Of a stretch of 64,000 nucleotides of DNA, positions 35,556 through 46,530 are shown one piece after another. Both the position numbers and the translations under genes were made by a program. Source of the DNA: Pezicula radicicola (taxonomy: Eukaryota > Ascomycota > Leotiomycetes > Helotiales > Dermateaceae); contig PDUO01000054.1 of the NCBI GenBank assembly GCA_003008705.1, positions 66,160 through 130,159 on the forward strand. Direction: 5' to 3'. Every line of letters begins with the position of its first letter. Within the stretch, counting starts at the first letter, position 1. The notes beneath the pieces are model-generated. The model had not been told where the DNA came from and did not search any database. It worked only from the letters and a program-made list of their open reading frames with translations.

Positions 35556-36465
35556 ATGAAGTCAATATTACCTCTCTCCTTCCTCCTCTTTCTTTACATT
35601 ACCACTGCCGCACCAATACCTTCCAAACACAACAAAGTCCTGCTAGAACCAAACCTCCACTACCCGTTTCATCAATGTGGATTAAACAGCCTCCTAGGCT
35701 GGGCGTGCAAACACAGCTCTCTAACCTCGAAACTGCGAAACACCTACTTCTACTTTCATCAACTCTCTCTACTACATCCATTATCAGCCTCTGTATCTGT
35801 AGCCGATCGCAGACTGTCCGAAGAAGTTTTCAACAACGCACCAATAAGTCCAACAGCTGTCAGACCTAGCACGGCCCTTACCGCTAATGTCCCTCTCGAA
35901 TCCTCATACCTACAGTCTCTCTCCGTTCAAAGCTCTGTAATACTCGATCTGGAACCTGAAAGCGAAACCGATGCCTTACCAGCTAAGCCCACGAGTGCAT
36001 TACCGCAGTTGAGGGCAGGGGATTTAGAGCGGTACTGGGCTAGTCTACAAGGGAATGAGAATGACTTTGTGCAGGATACGGATTTAGATGATAGGCCTAC
36101 TATACCAAGTCCGAAATGCTCATGCAGGAGTAACCATGATATGACGACAGGTAGTCTAGATCCTAGAGCGATTGATGGACAACCAAAGTGTATAGAGAGG
36201 GAATATAGTGATTTACTACTTGTTGGGATTATAGCCTTGGTTCTATGCGCGGTTATTGTTTGGGAGGCTGTAGAGAATATTGGGAATATGTGAGTTTAAC
36301 CGCTCTAGCTCTATTTTTGATTTTTTTAATCCATTAGAATGTTAAACTAACTGTTGATGCAGCAGGTCAGTAGTCTATGGATTAAAAAGACAGAGCCGCG
36401 GCGAGATCTTCCTAGAAGATGACAAGACGGTCCCTTTTATTGTCATGAAACCTCTTTATCTCTAG
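35556..36465 (+). CDS. Predicted secretory-pathway protein with one C-terminal membrane segment
   Basis: Exons 35556-36289 and 36366-36465 (intron 76 bp, branch CTAAC) give 277 residues. The signal peptide is MKSILPLSFLLFLYITTAAP. The lumenal part (about 20-215) has a CxC pair (PKCSCRSNHD) and other Cys but no known domain. The membrane segment DLLLVGIIALVLCAVIVWEA lies at about 222-241, followed by a short basic tail, VYGLKRQSRGEIFLEDD. The acceptor is a tandem CAGCAG: using the first AG adds one residue and keeps the frame. Function is unknown; the layout fits a type I membrane protein. Confidence 0.7.
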
Positions 36466-37992
36466 CCTCCACCTACCTAGACATAAGATCGCAGTCAATA
36501 GCTGTACGGATTTGGATGCTGATATTAAGAAGAAACATTACGGTAGCAATGTTTTCAGTGCCCCCCTATTGTAGCGAAGGTAGGCACATAGCATAACCCT
36601 TCATGTGCCCAACCTTTCCTCTCGTCAGCAACAATGCTGCATTCTTTCCTTGGCAGTGCAATGTCCTGCGCTGCCTTATTCCTTTCCCATATCAAATCTT
36701 TCAACTCTTTGTTCTCGGCCACCAGCTCCGCAATCCAGGTCTTAAGCCCCGCGAGCTTGTCCTTCTCTCGGGCATTCCACTCTAACTATTGTCGCACCGC
36801 TTCTTCTTGGCGCAGAAGTGTGCGCTGGAAGCGGTATTATGCTGCTCTTTCAACTAGAGTCGGGAGATGAATAAAAGAAGTTCAACCTTTTGACTTCTTA
36901 CTTCATTGTACCTTTTCATGAAGTACTTCATTAATAACTATTAACATAATAAATTTTTTTATGTAATTTTCATGAAAACTATTACCACCTAAGTTATGTA
37001 AGAATGTAGTATCCCGAAATACCAAATAATGGTTAGTTAGGTATTAGTAAGAAAACTTAGGATCCTAGCTTTTAATGAATGCAAAACTTGGATTAATAGT
37101 TACTTGATGGATTGCATATCCTAAGTCAACTGTTGGAAGGGAAACAGAGTCAGCAGTTGCCAACGTGACTGCAGTCCCAAGTGCAAGGCATGGAGAGCCT
37201 CTCATAGTAAAAATCGTGAGAGCGATGCAGATAAGGAGCTGGGACTCTGAGTAGGTAAGAACAAGGACTCTCGAAAGCTTGGAAGGTCTTAATAATTTAT
37301 AGGCCGCCCAAATAAACTGTCCAGGGCCAAGGCAGTCAGGAAGATTCCCAAAAGCCCCACGACTGGAACCCCTAGCGTGGGCAAGATATGCTTCGCTTGC
37401 AATGTCAGCATTCCCTCAGGAGTCAGTGCAACCACAAAAGCCTTTGCTTGCCGTTGGCTAGGCACGTATTTAATATTAGGTCGCCGTGTAATACTCTCCC
37501 AGCAGGTAAGCTGCTAAGAAAGGTCGTTGTAGCTGAGTTTCCATGGGGAAGTGCCATAGAAAATATCCCGCGCAAATGTTGCGTCATAGGTCGGATCAAA
37601 GGATGTTGAGGTCCAATTTTCCAACTACTACAATAGTATGATATTGAAGGAAATAAATGTGGTGGTCTCGATGTCACCTACGCCGGAGTCTCTAACCCGT
37701 TGATAAAAAATCAATATTTCCTGCTATTGTCGCTATATTTTCTACTCTCCGCTGTTGTCTAGCCTGAATACGCTAGATGCTATACGGAGACCCAGACCTG
37801 AATTATCGGTCAATTTTTTGTTGGAGTAGATATTCTAATAGGTAGTATATACCTGTCGGATCAGACTCTTGTATACTGCGATATGTGGGTTTGGACCACC
37901 AAGAGTCTGATTTAGGAAAGCAAGTAGAAGCCCTGATCGCAATCTATAATTTGAGCAAGAATACGCAACGTCAAATTGGCATTGGTTAATAG
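36466..37992. other. Intergenic with one coiled-coil relic
   Basis: Besides the relic at 36555-36866 no gene is recognised. Positions 36890-37070 are AT-rich. Short unassigned ORFs lie at 37388-37680 on both strands. Confidence 0.4.
36555..36866 (-). pseudogene. Coiled-coil protein C-terminus with two Gln-to-stop changes
   Basis: One continuous minus-strand frame reads LPTLVERAA, stop, YRFQRTLLRQEEAVRQ, stop, LEWNAREKDKLAGLKTW, IAELVAENKELKDLIW and on to GGH and a final stop. The two internal stops are TAA and TAG where CAA and CAG would fit, again RIP-like. The heptad-rich charged sequence suggests the coiled-coil tail of a transposase or regulatory protein. Family not identified. Confidence 0.5.
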
Positions 37993-38488
37993 GAGATATT
38001 ACTGTCGAGGAGCTGGGAACAGTCATGAGATCTTTGGGCCAAAATCCTAGCGAGTGGAAACTTCGAGACATAATCAACGAAGTAGATACCGATAAAGATG
38101 GTGTTATTAGTTTTGACGGTATGCACTTGTGAATAGTCTCAGTACAAATTCGTACTGTGAACGAAATGTCGCTGATAGTGATGGCACCCTGATAGGATTC
38201 CTTGCGGTGATGACAAGTAAAACGAAAAAGTCCGACTTCGAGGCTGAAACCCGAGCAGCCTGCGATATATTTAATTCGGACGGCGACGGCGTTATCTCCG
38301 CTACGGAATTGCGCAAAGTCATGGAATCCATAGGTGAAAATCCAACTGGCGATAAGGCTGAAGAAATAATCGGGTTGGCAGACCATGACGGCGACGGCAA
38401 GATCAACTGTCAGTAATTTCAATTAATATCGATCCATTCGAATTGCATGCTAATACCTAGCTCGCTTGCAGATTATGAGTTTGTCTAG
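37993..38488 (+). pseudogene. Eroded calmodulin-like EF-hand gene
   Basis: Three exon-like pieces (37993-38118, 38196-38408, 38472-38488) splice in phase through canonical introns. They read like calmodulin from the end of EF-hand 1: [19 protein letters not shown], then [12 protein letters not shown] (EF2), NSDGDGVISATE (EF3), DHDGDGKINYYE (EF4). EF2 has Gly instead of Glu at position 12 and EF3 has Asn at position 1, so only EF4 keeps a complete calcium loop. The first half of EF1 and the start codon are missing, and the final QLMMQK-type tail is replaced by TAG directly after EFV. It is probably a decaying paralogue, not the essential calmodulin gene. Confidence 0.7.
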
Positions 38489-39696
38489 ATTATATAGTAG
38501 AAATGATTACAACCTGTGTCTATCTAATACAGGCACTCGAGTAGCACTCTGTTTACTATAAGATAATTATCACTACTCCTTCCTCTTCGATATACAGATC
38601 ACTATAGTATTACATTCCTGTCCAAATTTATATAACGCAGTATATATATAAGTAGAGTATTCTACTTACTTATATACTAGTTTATATTAGTATAAATTAG
38701 TGTTAAATACTATTAAACCTTAATATTATAGAAAGAGTATATATCAAAAAAAAAATTATAAGTAATTATCCTTTAATTTATAAAACTAAGTAATAAGCTA
38801 TATATATTAAAGAAAAAGTATAAAATTAATATCTTAATATCATAGTTCTTAAATATAAACTTAAAGAAAATAATAAAAATAACTAAAAAGATATAAGTTC
38901 TAGTATAAGTATTAGTAAATATAGACATCTATATTATAGAGTATAATAAAGTACTAGGGCTAGTAGAAAATATTAAAGATATAATATATCTTTAACTAGA
39001 TGTAATATTATATCTATAAGATATATAGTTCTTTAATAGGCCATTGGGAAGCTTTGATTACACAATGCAAGGGGTAGCGTATTTTCCCAGGTGTGGTTCG
39101 GTGGTGTGCAGAAACGCTCTCGAACTTGCTCACAAACTAAAATTTCGAAAGATGCCGTCCTATGGATTCGTGGATTACACTAAAATGCTTACCCCGATCA
39201 AGTTACTCTCTCGTTTGCGTGCCACAATCACTAACTTACCCTCCCGTACTGAAAACTGTATTCTTACCGCTTTCAAGGCGGTAAGTAGTAGCGCCGTAAG
39301 AATATAGTATAGCTTGTATTTTTAGTACACTATAGCTCGTATGTTTTAGGGCACTACAGCCAACATTTTCGGGGTATGTACTATAGCTTGTATGTTTTAG
39401 GGAGCCTATCTGATTTTGCCGGCAGAAAAGGCTATCCAGAGATTGGAAGAGTTTCGGCCCAAGTGGCCGTAATAATCCTCCATAGTCATAGCCTCCTTAC
39501 ATTATGCTCCTGTTCTGTCTTCAAAATCTACCTTCACGCCGCACCAGTTGTCTTCCAGCCAGGGCAGAAGGTACTAACATTGCCCAAAATCAATCTTTTC
39601 TTCCCTCAAACTCCCAACTATCAATTGGGATCTGCGCTGGCGAAGCATTCGCGCATCGAAATCTAGGTCAAGTCTCTTAGCGATTGCCACAGAGAA
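38489..39696. other. AT-rich island and promoter side of the copper ATPase
   Basis: 38560-39040 is an extreme AT island. 39040-39310 holds an unassigned 87-codon ORF. Two near-identical copies of CTATAGCTYGTATGTTTTAG lie at about 39340 and 39383. The remainder is upstream sequence of the gene at 39697. Confidence 0.45.
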
Positions 39697-42600
39697 ATGG
39701 CACTCCAGCCACAGCCGTCACCCACGGGCCATGTCACCACAACTGTCCTAATAAACAATATCCACTGTGCCTCCTGCCTCTCCTACATTCAGGAAGTTCT
39801 CAGTATACTACAACCTGCGCCGCTATCGACCACTGCCAACTACGTATCACATGAGGTTGCGATAGTCCATTTTCCCGAGCACTCGGCAAATGTCATATCT
39901 CGAGCTTTATCAGACGCTGCATTCGAGGTCCAGAGTGTGCGGACCGAAGACGAATTTGGCCATATCATCTACGAGCAAGATGTAGTCCAGACTCACCCAG
40001 AATGGTTGGAACAGGCCGCTCAGACGCTGAGTAAACAGGCATCAACACTCTCGTGGCACCAGACAGCAGACCTGGGATTGCAAGGCGATGCCAACCGCCA
40101 ACTCAATGAGAAGCACATGGAGCACTGTGTTGCTTGTCAGAAGTCGAGTACAAAAGATGGGGTGTCTGAGGACGTTATAGTGACTCTCCCTGAGGTCCAA
40201 AAATTTACGGCCACTCTCAGCATCGCCGGCATGACGTGCGCAGCGTGCATCCTCTCCATCAATGAAGGGGTGCAGGAACTCCAATTCTTGGAAGATGTCA
40301 GTGTCAGTTTACTTACCAACAGCGCAACGGTCGCCTTTGCCGGTCCGAAGGACAATATCGATCAGATTGTCGAGAGAATTGAGGACAGAGGATACGGCTG
40401 TCACGTCGAGAACATTGTTCAAGTTGGTGGTCTACAGGAAGGTGGCAACGAGCAGAGGGAGAGGACAGTCATGATCAGAATAGCAGGCATGTTCTGCGAT
40501 CACTGCCCACAGCAGGTACTTGAAGCTCTATCATCATCTCTCCCGGGACTTCTCACTATCGACAAAGCGCCGTCGCACGAGAATCCTATCATCGTGATCA
40601 CATATCGACCACAACACGGCATTATCACTATTAGAGGCATACTAGCTACCATTCATAGCGTCAACGACCAATTTCAGGCCGCAATCTACCATCCTCCAAC
40701 GATTGAAGAGCGGTCTCAATCCATGCAGCTCCACGAACGTCGTCGTCTACTCCTGCGGCTTCTCCTTAGCTTTATCGTTGCTATTCCAACATTCCTCATT
40801 AGTGTGATCTGGGTAAGCCTAGTTCCTTCTACTAACTCCGTACGAATATTCTTCCAAGGAAAGATGTGGGCAGGTGCCGACACTCGCGCCGAGTGGGCGC
40901 TTTTCTTCCTTGCGACACCTGTGATGTTCCTCGCAGCCGATGTTTTCCACGTCAGAGCAATTAAGGAGATTCGAGCATTGTGGGGGCGGAATAGTAAGGT
41001 CCCAATTCTCCGAAGGTTCTACCGTTTCGGCAGCATGAACTTGCTGATGTCCGCCGGTACGTCTGTGGCGTACTTCCCTTCGATCGCTGTGCTTGCTCTA
41101 GATTCACGAAAGACAGGGCACCACAAGGGGCAGATGTCGACGTACTTCGACGCAGTTGTATTCTTGACGATGTTCATCCTCGCTGGCCGTTATTTGGAAG
41201 CGTATAGCAAAGCTAAAACCGGGGATGCTGTTACGATGCTCGGAAAGCTCAGACCAACGGAAGCTCTGCTTGTGAGACCTAACCCAGACTCGGAAGATTC
41301 TTTGGAAGATAGCCCATCATCTCTCCCGACTACTAACGTTGAGAAAATCAACATCAACCTTCTCGAAGTCGGAGATGTGGTTCGAGTTCTCCGCGGTGCC
41401 TCTCCACCAGCTGATGGCGCAGTCATCTTCGGCGATTCTACGTTTGATGAGAGCTCTTTGACTGGAGAGTCTCGCCTTATCACCAAGAATGCTGGTGATC
41501 AAGTCTTTGCTGGAACAGTCAACACCGGTAAACCGATTAGCGTCCGAGTCACCCAAATCTCAGGCGCGTCAATGCTCGATCAAATCGTCAAAGTTGTCCG
41601 TGAAGGCCAGACAAAACGAGCACCAGTGGAGAGATTGGCTGATATCTTGACGGGATACTTCGTTCCTGTTATTACCCTCATCGCTATATCGACGTTTGTT
41701 ATCTGGTTTGGGCTTGGCCAGGGCGGCGTACTGCCAGAGAGTTGGCGAGATGTTGATACTGGCGGCTGGGCATTCTGGGCATTGCAGTTTGCCATTGCAG
41801 TCTTTGTCGGCGCTTGCCCTTGCGGCATTGCACTTGCGGCTCCAACGGCGTTATTCGTAGGTTCTGGATTAGCAGCTCATCACGGAATATTAGTTAAGGG
41901 TGGCGGCGAAGCGTTTCAAGAAGCCTCTGCTCTAGACGTGGTTGTCTTCGATAAGACCGGCACGCTGACCGAGGGCGGGACCCCAAGTGTTACAAATCAT
42001 AATATCATGGCATCTAGTGAGGAGGAGACTAAAGTTATCTGGGCAATGGCGCAGGCACTAGAAGAGTCGTCAAGTCACCCCATAGCTAAAGCAATCAGTG
42101 CCCTATGCGCAGAACAGAACCGTGCTACCATCACCAACTCTATCATCGAAGAACTACCTGGTCGCGGTCTCAAAGGCACATTTACCATCCACACATCCAC
42201 TCGTGACACTAGGTACGAAGCAGCCATTGGCAGTGAGACTTTCATCTCCTTCCTTGGCACTCTGATAGACGCTCGTTGGTCAAACACCACCTCTGTTTGG
42301 AAAACCGCTGGGAAAAGCGTTGCTCTGCTGGCACTGCGTCCTCTGTCCCTCTCAGACGGAACGGAGGCGACTTTCAAGCTTGGGGCACAGTTTGCTACCA
42401 CAGACCCGCTCCGCCCTGAAGCTTCTTTCGTACTTTCTGCGCTACGCAAACAAGGGTTGAGTATCTGGATGATCTCAGGGGACAACGCCACAACCGCTAT
42501 GGCGGTGGGCTCTCAGCTTGGTATCCCAGTCACCAATATCCTCGCCGGTGTTCTTCCTTCGGAAAAGGCCGATAAGATCCGCTGGCTACAATCTTCCGCC

Positions 42601-43041
42601 CCTAAACGCAATGGCAAGACCGGGAGAGCGATCGTAGCAATGGTTGGGGATGGCATCAACGATTCTCCCGCTCTCACTGCCGCAGACGCTGGAATTGCTA
42701 TTGGCTCTGGCTCAGATGTAGCTATCTCAAGTGCCAAGTTCGTGCTGGTGTCGTCAAATTTGCACTCCCTCTTGACTCTCATCACACTCTCGCGCACCGT
42801 CTTCCGGAGAGTCAAGTTTAACTTTGCGTGGGCATTAGTGTACAACCTGATCTTGCTACCGATTGCGGCAGGCGTAATTTATCCAATACATGGACACCCA
42901 AGACTGAACCCTGTGTGGGCGAGTTTGGCAATGGCGATGAGTTCGCTGAGCGTCATTTGCTCGAGTTTGGTTATGAGGACGGGCATACCCGTAGTTGGGT
43001 TTAGAGCGGCTAGGGAGGCAGAGCAGGGAAGGGAGGTTTAG
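39697..43041 (+). CDS. Copper-transporting P1B-type ATPase (CPC type)
   Basis: A single intronless frame encodes 1114 residues. The N-terminus carries three heavy-metal-associated modules with CxxC: HCASC at 24-27, GMTCAAC at 181-184, GMFCDHC at 267-270. The catalytic core shows TGES, the membrane metal site CPC at 707-709 (GACPCGIALAAPTALF), phosphorylated Asp752 in DKTGTLTEGG, SSHPIAKAI (the nucleotide-domain HP motif) and GDGINDSPAL with Asp985. CPC predicts Cu(I)/Ag(I) export from the cytosol into the Golgi or out of the cell. The lack of introns contrasts with its neighbours. Together with the arsenic genes 1 kb downstream it forms a metal-handling block. Confidence 0.95.
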   Translation: MALQPQPSPTGHVTTTVLINNIHCASCLSYIQEVLSILQPAPLSTTANYVSHEVAIVHFPEHSANVISRALSDAAFEVQSVRTEDEFGHIIYEQDVVQTHPEWLEQAAQTLSKQASTLSWHQTADLGLQGDANRQLNEKHMEHCVACQKSSTKDGVSEDVIVTLPEVQKFTATLSIAGMTCAACILSINEGVQELQFLEDVSVSLLTNSATVAFAGPKDNIDQIVERIEDRGYGCHVENIVQVGGLQEGGNEQRERTVMIRIAGMFCDHCPQQVLEALSSSLPGLLTIDKAPSHENPIIVITYRPQHGIITIRGILATIHSVNDQFQAAIYHPPTIEERSQSMQLHERRRLLLRLLLSFIVAIPTFLISVIWVSLVPSTNSVRIFFQGKMWAGADTRAEWALFFLATPVMFLAADVFHVRAIKEIRALWGRNSKVPILRRFYRFGSMNLLMSAGTSVAYFPSIAVLALDSRKTGHHKGQMSTYFDAVVFLTMFILAGRYLEAYSKAKTGDAVTMLGKLRPTEALLVRPNPDSEDSLEDSPSSLPTTNVEKININLLEVGDVVRVLRGASPPADGAVIFGDSTFDESSLTGESRLITKNAGDQVFAGTVNTGKPISVRVTQISGASMLDQIVKVVREGQTKRAPVERLADILTGYFVPVITLIAISTFVIWFGLGQGGVLPESWRDVDTGGWAFWALQFAIAVFVGACPCGIALAAPTALFVGSGLAAHHGILVKGGGEAFQEASALDVVVFDKTGTLTEGGTPSVTNHNIMASSEEETKVIWAMAQALEESSSHPIAKAISALCAEQNRATITNSIIEELPGRGLKGTFTIHTSTRDTRYEAAIGSETFISFLGTLIDARWSNTTSVWKTAGKSVALLALRPLSLSDGTEATFKLGAQFATTDPLRPEASFVLSALRKQGLSIWMISGDNATTAMAVGSQLGIPVTNILAGVLPSEKADKIRWLQSSAPKRNGKTGRAIVAMVGDGINDSPALTAADAGIAIGSGSDVAISSAKFVLVSSNLHSLLTLITLSRTVFRRVKFNFAWALVYNLILLPIAAGVIYPIHGHPRLNPVWASLAMAMSSLSVICSSLVMRTGIPVVGFRAAREAEQGREV

Positions 43042-44055
43042 GCGGGGTGTCGGAGTTCAATCACACAGCGAAATTTATTGGAAATAGGAGAATATATTAA
43101 CGAATATATAGATTGGAAGTTAATGGATAATTTCTTGATTTCTATAGGTACGAAAATAAAACTATATATACAAAAGAGAGTAAGAACTAAATTATACACA
43201 AACAGCTTATATAATACTAGAGAAATAGTCTAAATATAAGAGAGTAGCTTAGAAACCAACTACGGGCCATCTATGGCATAAACTGAATATTGGCAAGATT
43301 TGTGATTTCTGAAATGGATGGTAATACTACTACTATATTTGGCAACAAAATTTCTCTGCTAAACTTGTACCGAGGGAATCCACTAATACCATCACACAAT
43401 CAGCCCTACATGTCCTTACGCTCCTCACCTATTGGTGATATCGCGAAATAAACGACGCATACCTTACCGCTGCCTCTGCAATACCCAACAACACCTCCCT
43501 TTGCCGCAGATCTTGTCGTCCAAGTTTCGGATTCAAGTATAGGCGTTGTTTGAGGGAAAGATTAGAGGATATAAGAATATCCTCACCACCTACTTTATAG
43601 CAAGCCTACCTCGAACTCATTGAGGCTGACTTAAACGATGTTCACACACCCACACCCACGCCCACGCCCTCCCCCTGCCGCCCACTAGTCAACTACTCGT
43701 CCTCTTACTTCGAGCCTTATCACAAATAGAAGATATGCGATCGGCTACCGACAGATCAAGCGAGGACAAATACCTGCAATGTCAAGCGATTGTGAAAGGG
43801 TTTTTTTCTCAATTTAAGTCTTTAATTACTGGGCAAGGGCAATTGAAAATACTAGACCTACGCTCCGTCGCTAGATCCATTTAGAGAGTATACCAACGTA
43901 GCTGCTTGCATTCGTACGAGGGGCTAGAGAAGGTGGGATTCATTCTATTGAAATCAACATATTATTGTGGTTTGCCTCCCTCCTCTAGTATTACCAAGAT
44001 TAATAGTAATTGCTTCTGACATTCTTATAATAATCAACCCCGAAACGTATTCCCT
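43042..44055. other. Convergent intergenic region
   Basis: About 1 kb between the ATPase and the arsenate reductase 3' end. It contains a CACCC/CGCCC-rich tract at about 43644-43680. No gene was recognised. Confidence 0.4.
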
Positions 44056-44626
44056 TTACTTCGTCCATGCCTCCGCTTGATACTCTGTCACAAGTTCGAT
44101 AAACTCTCCACCACCTGCTACCCACTCTTTGATTCCCCCAATCAGCACCATACTTTGCATATCCTTATCCGCCTTCTCTGCAATAAAATCCGCAAACCAC
44201 CCTGCTGCGCGACTGCCGCGACCTTTGGAGGAACCTTTATAGGTCAGTTCGACATGTTCCACTTATGTGGAGCTTTTAGTGCGAAAGAGCAACATACGGC
44301 AGTACCAGATTACGGTTGGAATTTTAGCCTCTGCAAAGAGCGTATACAGCGTTGGGATGGAAGGATAGAGACTTTGTGCTGGGAGGTTGATGGAACATTT
44401 AATTGTGCCTCCCTAAATAGCGATTTTGTGTTAGAAGTTAAGTAGGACAGGGGAGTTGCTGGAGAGGAACCTCGTGATCAGTTCGCCTCAAATCCACCAG
44501 CACAAAGTTGAGTCCTGGCCTTTTCCCTTCCTTGTACCATAGGAGAAGCTCAGCGCAAGTGATAGAGGAAAGATTTGTTGTCTTGACGGTCGGGTATGCG
44601 GCATGCCAGGGTGCATCTGCGTTCAT
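44056..44626 (-). CDS. ACR2: Arsenate reductase, Acr2-type rhodanese/Cdc25 fold
   Basis: Exons 44626-44471, 44412-44298 and 44234-44056 (introns 58 and 63 bp) give 149 residues. The rhodanese-like domain begins with APWHAAYP, then LNFVLVDLRRTDHEGGTIK, SINLPAQSLYPSIPTLYTLF and IPTVIWYC. The active-site loop is C-RSSKG-R (CX5R) in WYCRSSKGRGSRAAGW. It reduces As(V) to As(III) using glutathione/glutaredoxin electrons in the cytosol. The same fold includes Cdc25 and Ibp1-type phosphatases, but the adjacent Acr3 and arsenite methyltransferase genes favour arsenate reduction. It is divergent from acr3 over a 535 bp shared promoter. Confidence 0.88.
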
Positions 44627-45161
44627 GGTTGGTGCTGTTGTAGAAGTTATATGGAATAGGATGGGAAGGATGGAAGAATTTGTGGGTATAAGAGTGGACT
44701 GGATAGCGACTGCTAGAGAATATAGAAGATACTAATAGCTTTAAACGTAACGACAGCATGAAATGAAATTAGTGTCTAGCAGGATAAATAAAGCACGGCA
44801 TCTCCAGACATAAATCGGGGGTCCTGCCAGACAGCTGGATTTCACGTGACATCATAGTAGTATGTCACTCGCACATGTTGATTGGTGGGAACTAGCACGA
44901 CGACAACTTATAGCTGCCGCCTCGGGTATCCCCTTTCTCGCCCTTTTCTGTCCCGTTTTCTGCTGGATAAGGTACGTTCACGAACATGGTCTTGAAGTCA
45001 CTGCCTATTTCTAATTGGCTTCGCTCTGTGGGTATAAGGCTAGAGGGGGAACATCGCCTCCCTATCCTCTATAAAACTTTATCACTTTCAATTTCTCCTC
45101 TCTAATTCAGGACAACTATCTATTTCTTGAAGTCCATCATTTATTTGCTCGTATACTGGCC
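44627..45161. promoter_or_regulatory. Shared divergent promoter of acr2 and acr3
   Basis: A 535 bp interval between two arsenic genes. It holds TATAAAA at 45070-45076, 86-92 bp before the acr3 ATG, an E-box-like CACGTGAC at 44843-44850, and CCAAT sites (read as ATTGG) near 44881 and 45013. A metal-responsive Yap-type factor would be the expected regulator (inference); no exact Yap8 site was recognised. Confidence 0.5.
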
Positions 45162-46530
45162 ATGTCTGGGCTAGCAACGGAGAAAGAACCCGCAAGAATG
45201 GCAGATACGAAAGACAACGCAGCCAATCCTACTACATCAGATCAGAACCTATCCGCCAGCCATGGTCTTAATGACAATGCTCGCGATGTTGAGAAACAAA
45301 CAGGTTCTCAAAATACGATAGATAGTCAGCATAAGAAAGATTCAGCTTTCAAGTCTCTTGGCCTCCTCGATCGATTCTTGGCCCTGTGGATCTTCCTTGC
45401 GATGCTCATCGGCATTCTGCTTGGCAACTTCGTTGAGGACGTAGGCCCTGCACTACAGAAAGGAAAGTTTGTCGGAGTGTCTGTCCCTATTGGTAAGTCT
45501 CAATAGCTAATACCTGAAAGTATATGCTGACAATCCTGGAAGCGATCGGTTTGCTTGTCATGATGTATCCCATCTTGTGTAAGGTCCAATATGAAGCCTT
45601 ACATCACGTCTTTCGAAAACGAGAGCTCTGGATCCAGATCGGTTTCAGCATTATCGTAAACTGGATCATTGCACCCTTCGTTATGGTACGTTTAACTTTA
45701 GGCTCTGGTTCCAGCTGCTGACTTACCTAGATGGCACTTGCGTGGGCTTTCTTGCCGGATAAACAGGGTCTGAGAGAAGGGCTCATTCTTGTTGGTATCG
45801 CAAGGTGTATAGCCATGGTGTTGATATGGACAGGACTGGTAAGTCTCAAGCTGCTTCGTGCAAGAAATGGCCAAGCTAACCACCGGTTGTGTAGGCTGGA
45901 GGCGATAGTGAATATTGTGCTATCCTGGTTGCGGTAAACTCCTTTCTCCAAATCGTCCTCTTCGCACCGCTCGCTCTCCTCTTCATAAAGGTTATCAGCC
46001 GCGGCGGGCAAGGTGTCAGCGTCTCATACTCCACAGTTGCAACTAGCGTTGGCGTCTTCCTAGGCATCCCCCTCGGCGCTGCCATCCTCACCCGCTTCAC
46101 ACTCCTTAAGATTGGTGGGGAAAGATTCTACAACCAGGTCTTCCTGAAATTTGCCGCACCCTGGTCCCTTATTGGCCTTCTCTTCACGATCCTAGTCCTC
46201 TTCGCATCACAAGGCCACCAAGTTGTACACCAGATCGTCTCTGTTGTGCGAGTCGCTGCCCCATTAGTTGTGTATTTCGCTGTTATATTCTTCTTTACAC
46301 TACTAGTCACACACAAGCTTGGCTTTGGATACAAATTGGCAGCTACGCAAAGCTTCACTGCCGCAAGCAACAACTTTGAGCTCGCGATTGCGGTGGCTGT
46401 GGCGACTTTCGGTGCGAACAGTGATCAAGCACTGGCTGCCACTGTTGGCCCCCTGATTGAAGTCCCTGTCCTGCTTGGACTTGTCTATGTTGTGAGGTGG
46501 TATGCCCAAAGAAGGGCATGGAAGGATTGA
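45162..46530 (+). CDS. ACR3: Arsenite efflux carrier Acr3 (BART superfamily)
   Basis: Exons 45162-45492, 45543-45685, 45731-45838 and 45895-46530 give 405 residues, with introns of 50, 45 and 56 bp. A polar N-terminus of about 65 residues precedes ten membrane segments. Diagnostic stretches: [36 protein letters not shown] with the catalytic Cys, [39 protein letters not shown], and [20 protein letters not shown] near the end. Acr3 pumps As(OH)3 out of the cell at the plasma membrane, driven by the proton gradient. It is divergent from arsenate reductase and upstream of the methyltransferase on the same strand. Confidence 0.95.

Noticed and set aside
37835..38422. 195-codon minus-strand frame
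   Set aside because: It is antisense to the EF-hand exons; the plus strand shows calmodulin motifs and canonical introns.
43641..43680. CACCC/CGCCC tract as a telomere-like or CRISPR-like repeat
   Set aside because: Short, irregular and unlike TTAGGG; CRISPR arrays are not expected in fungi.
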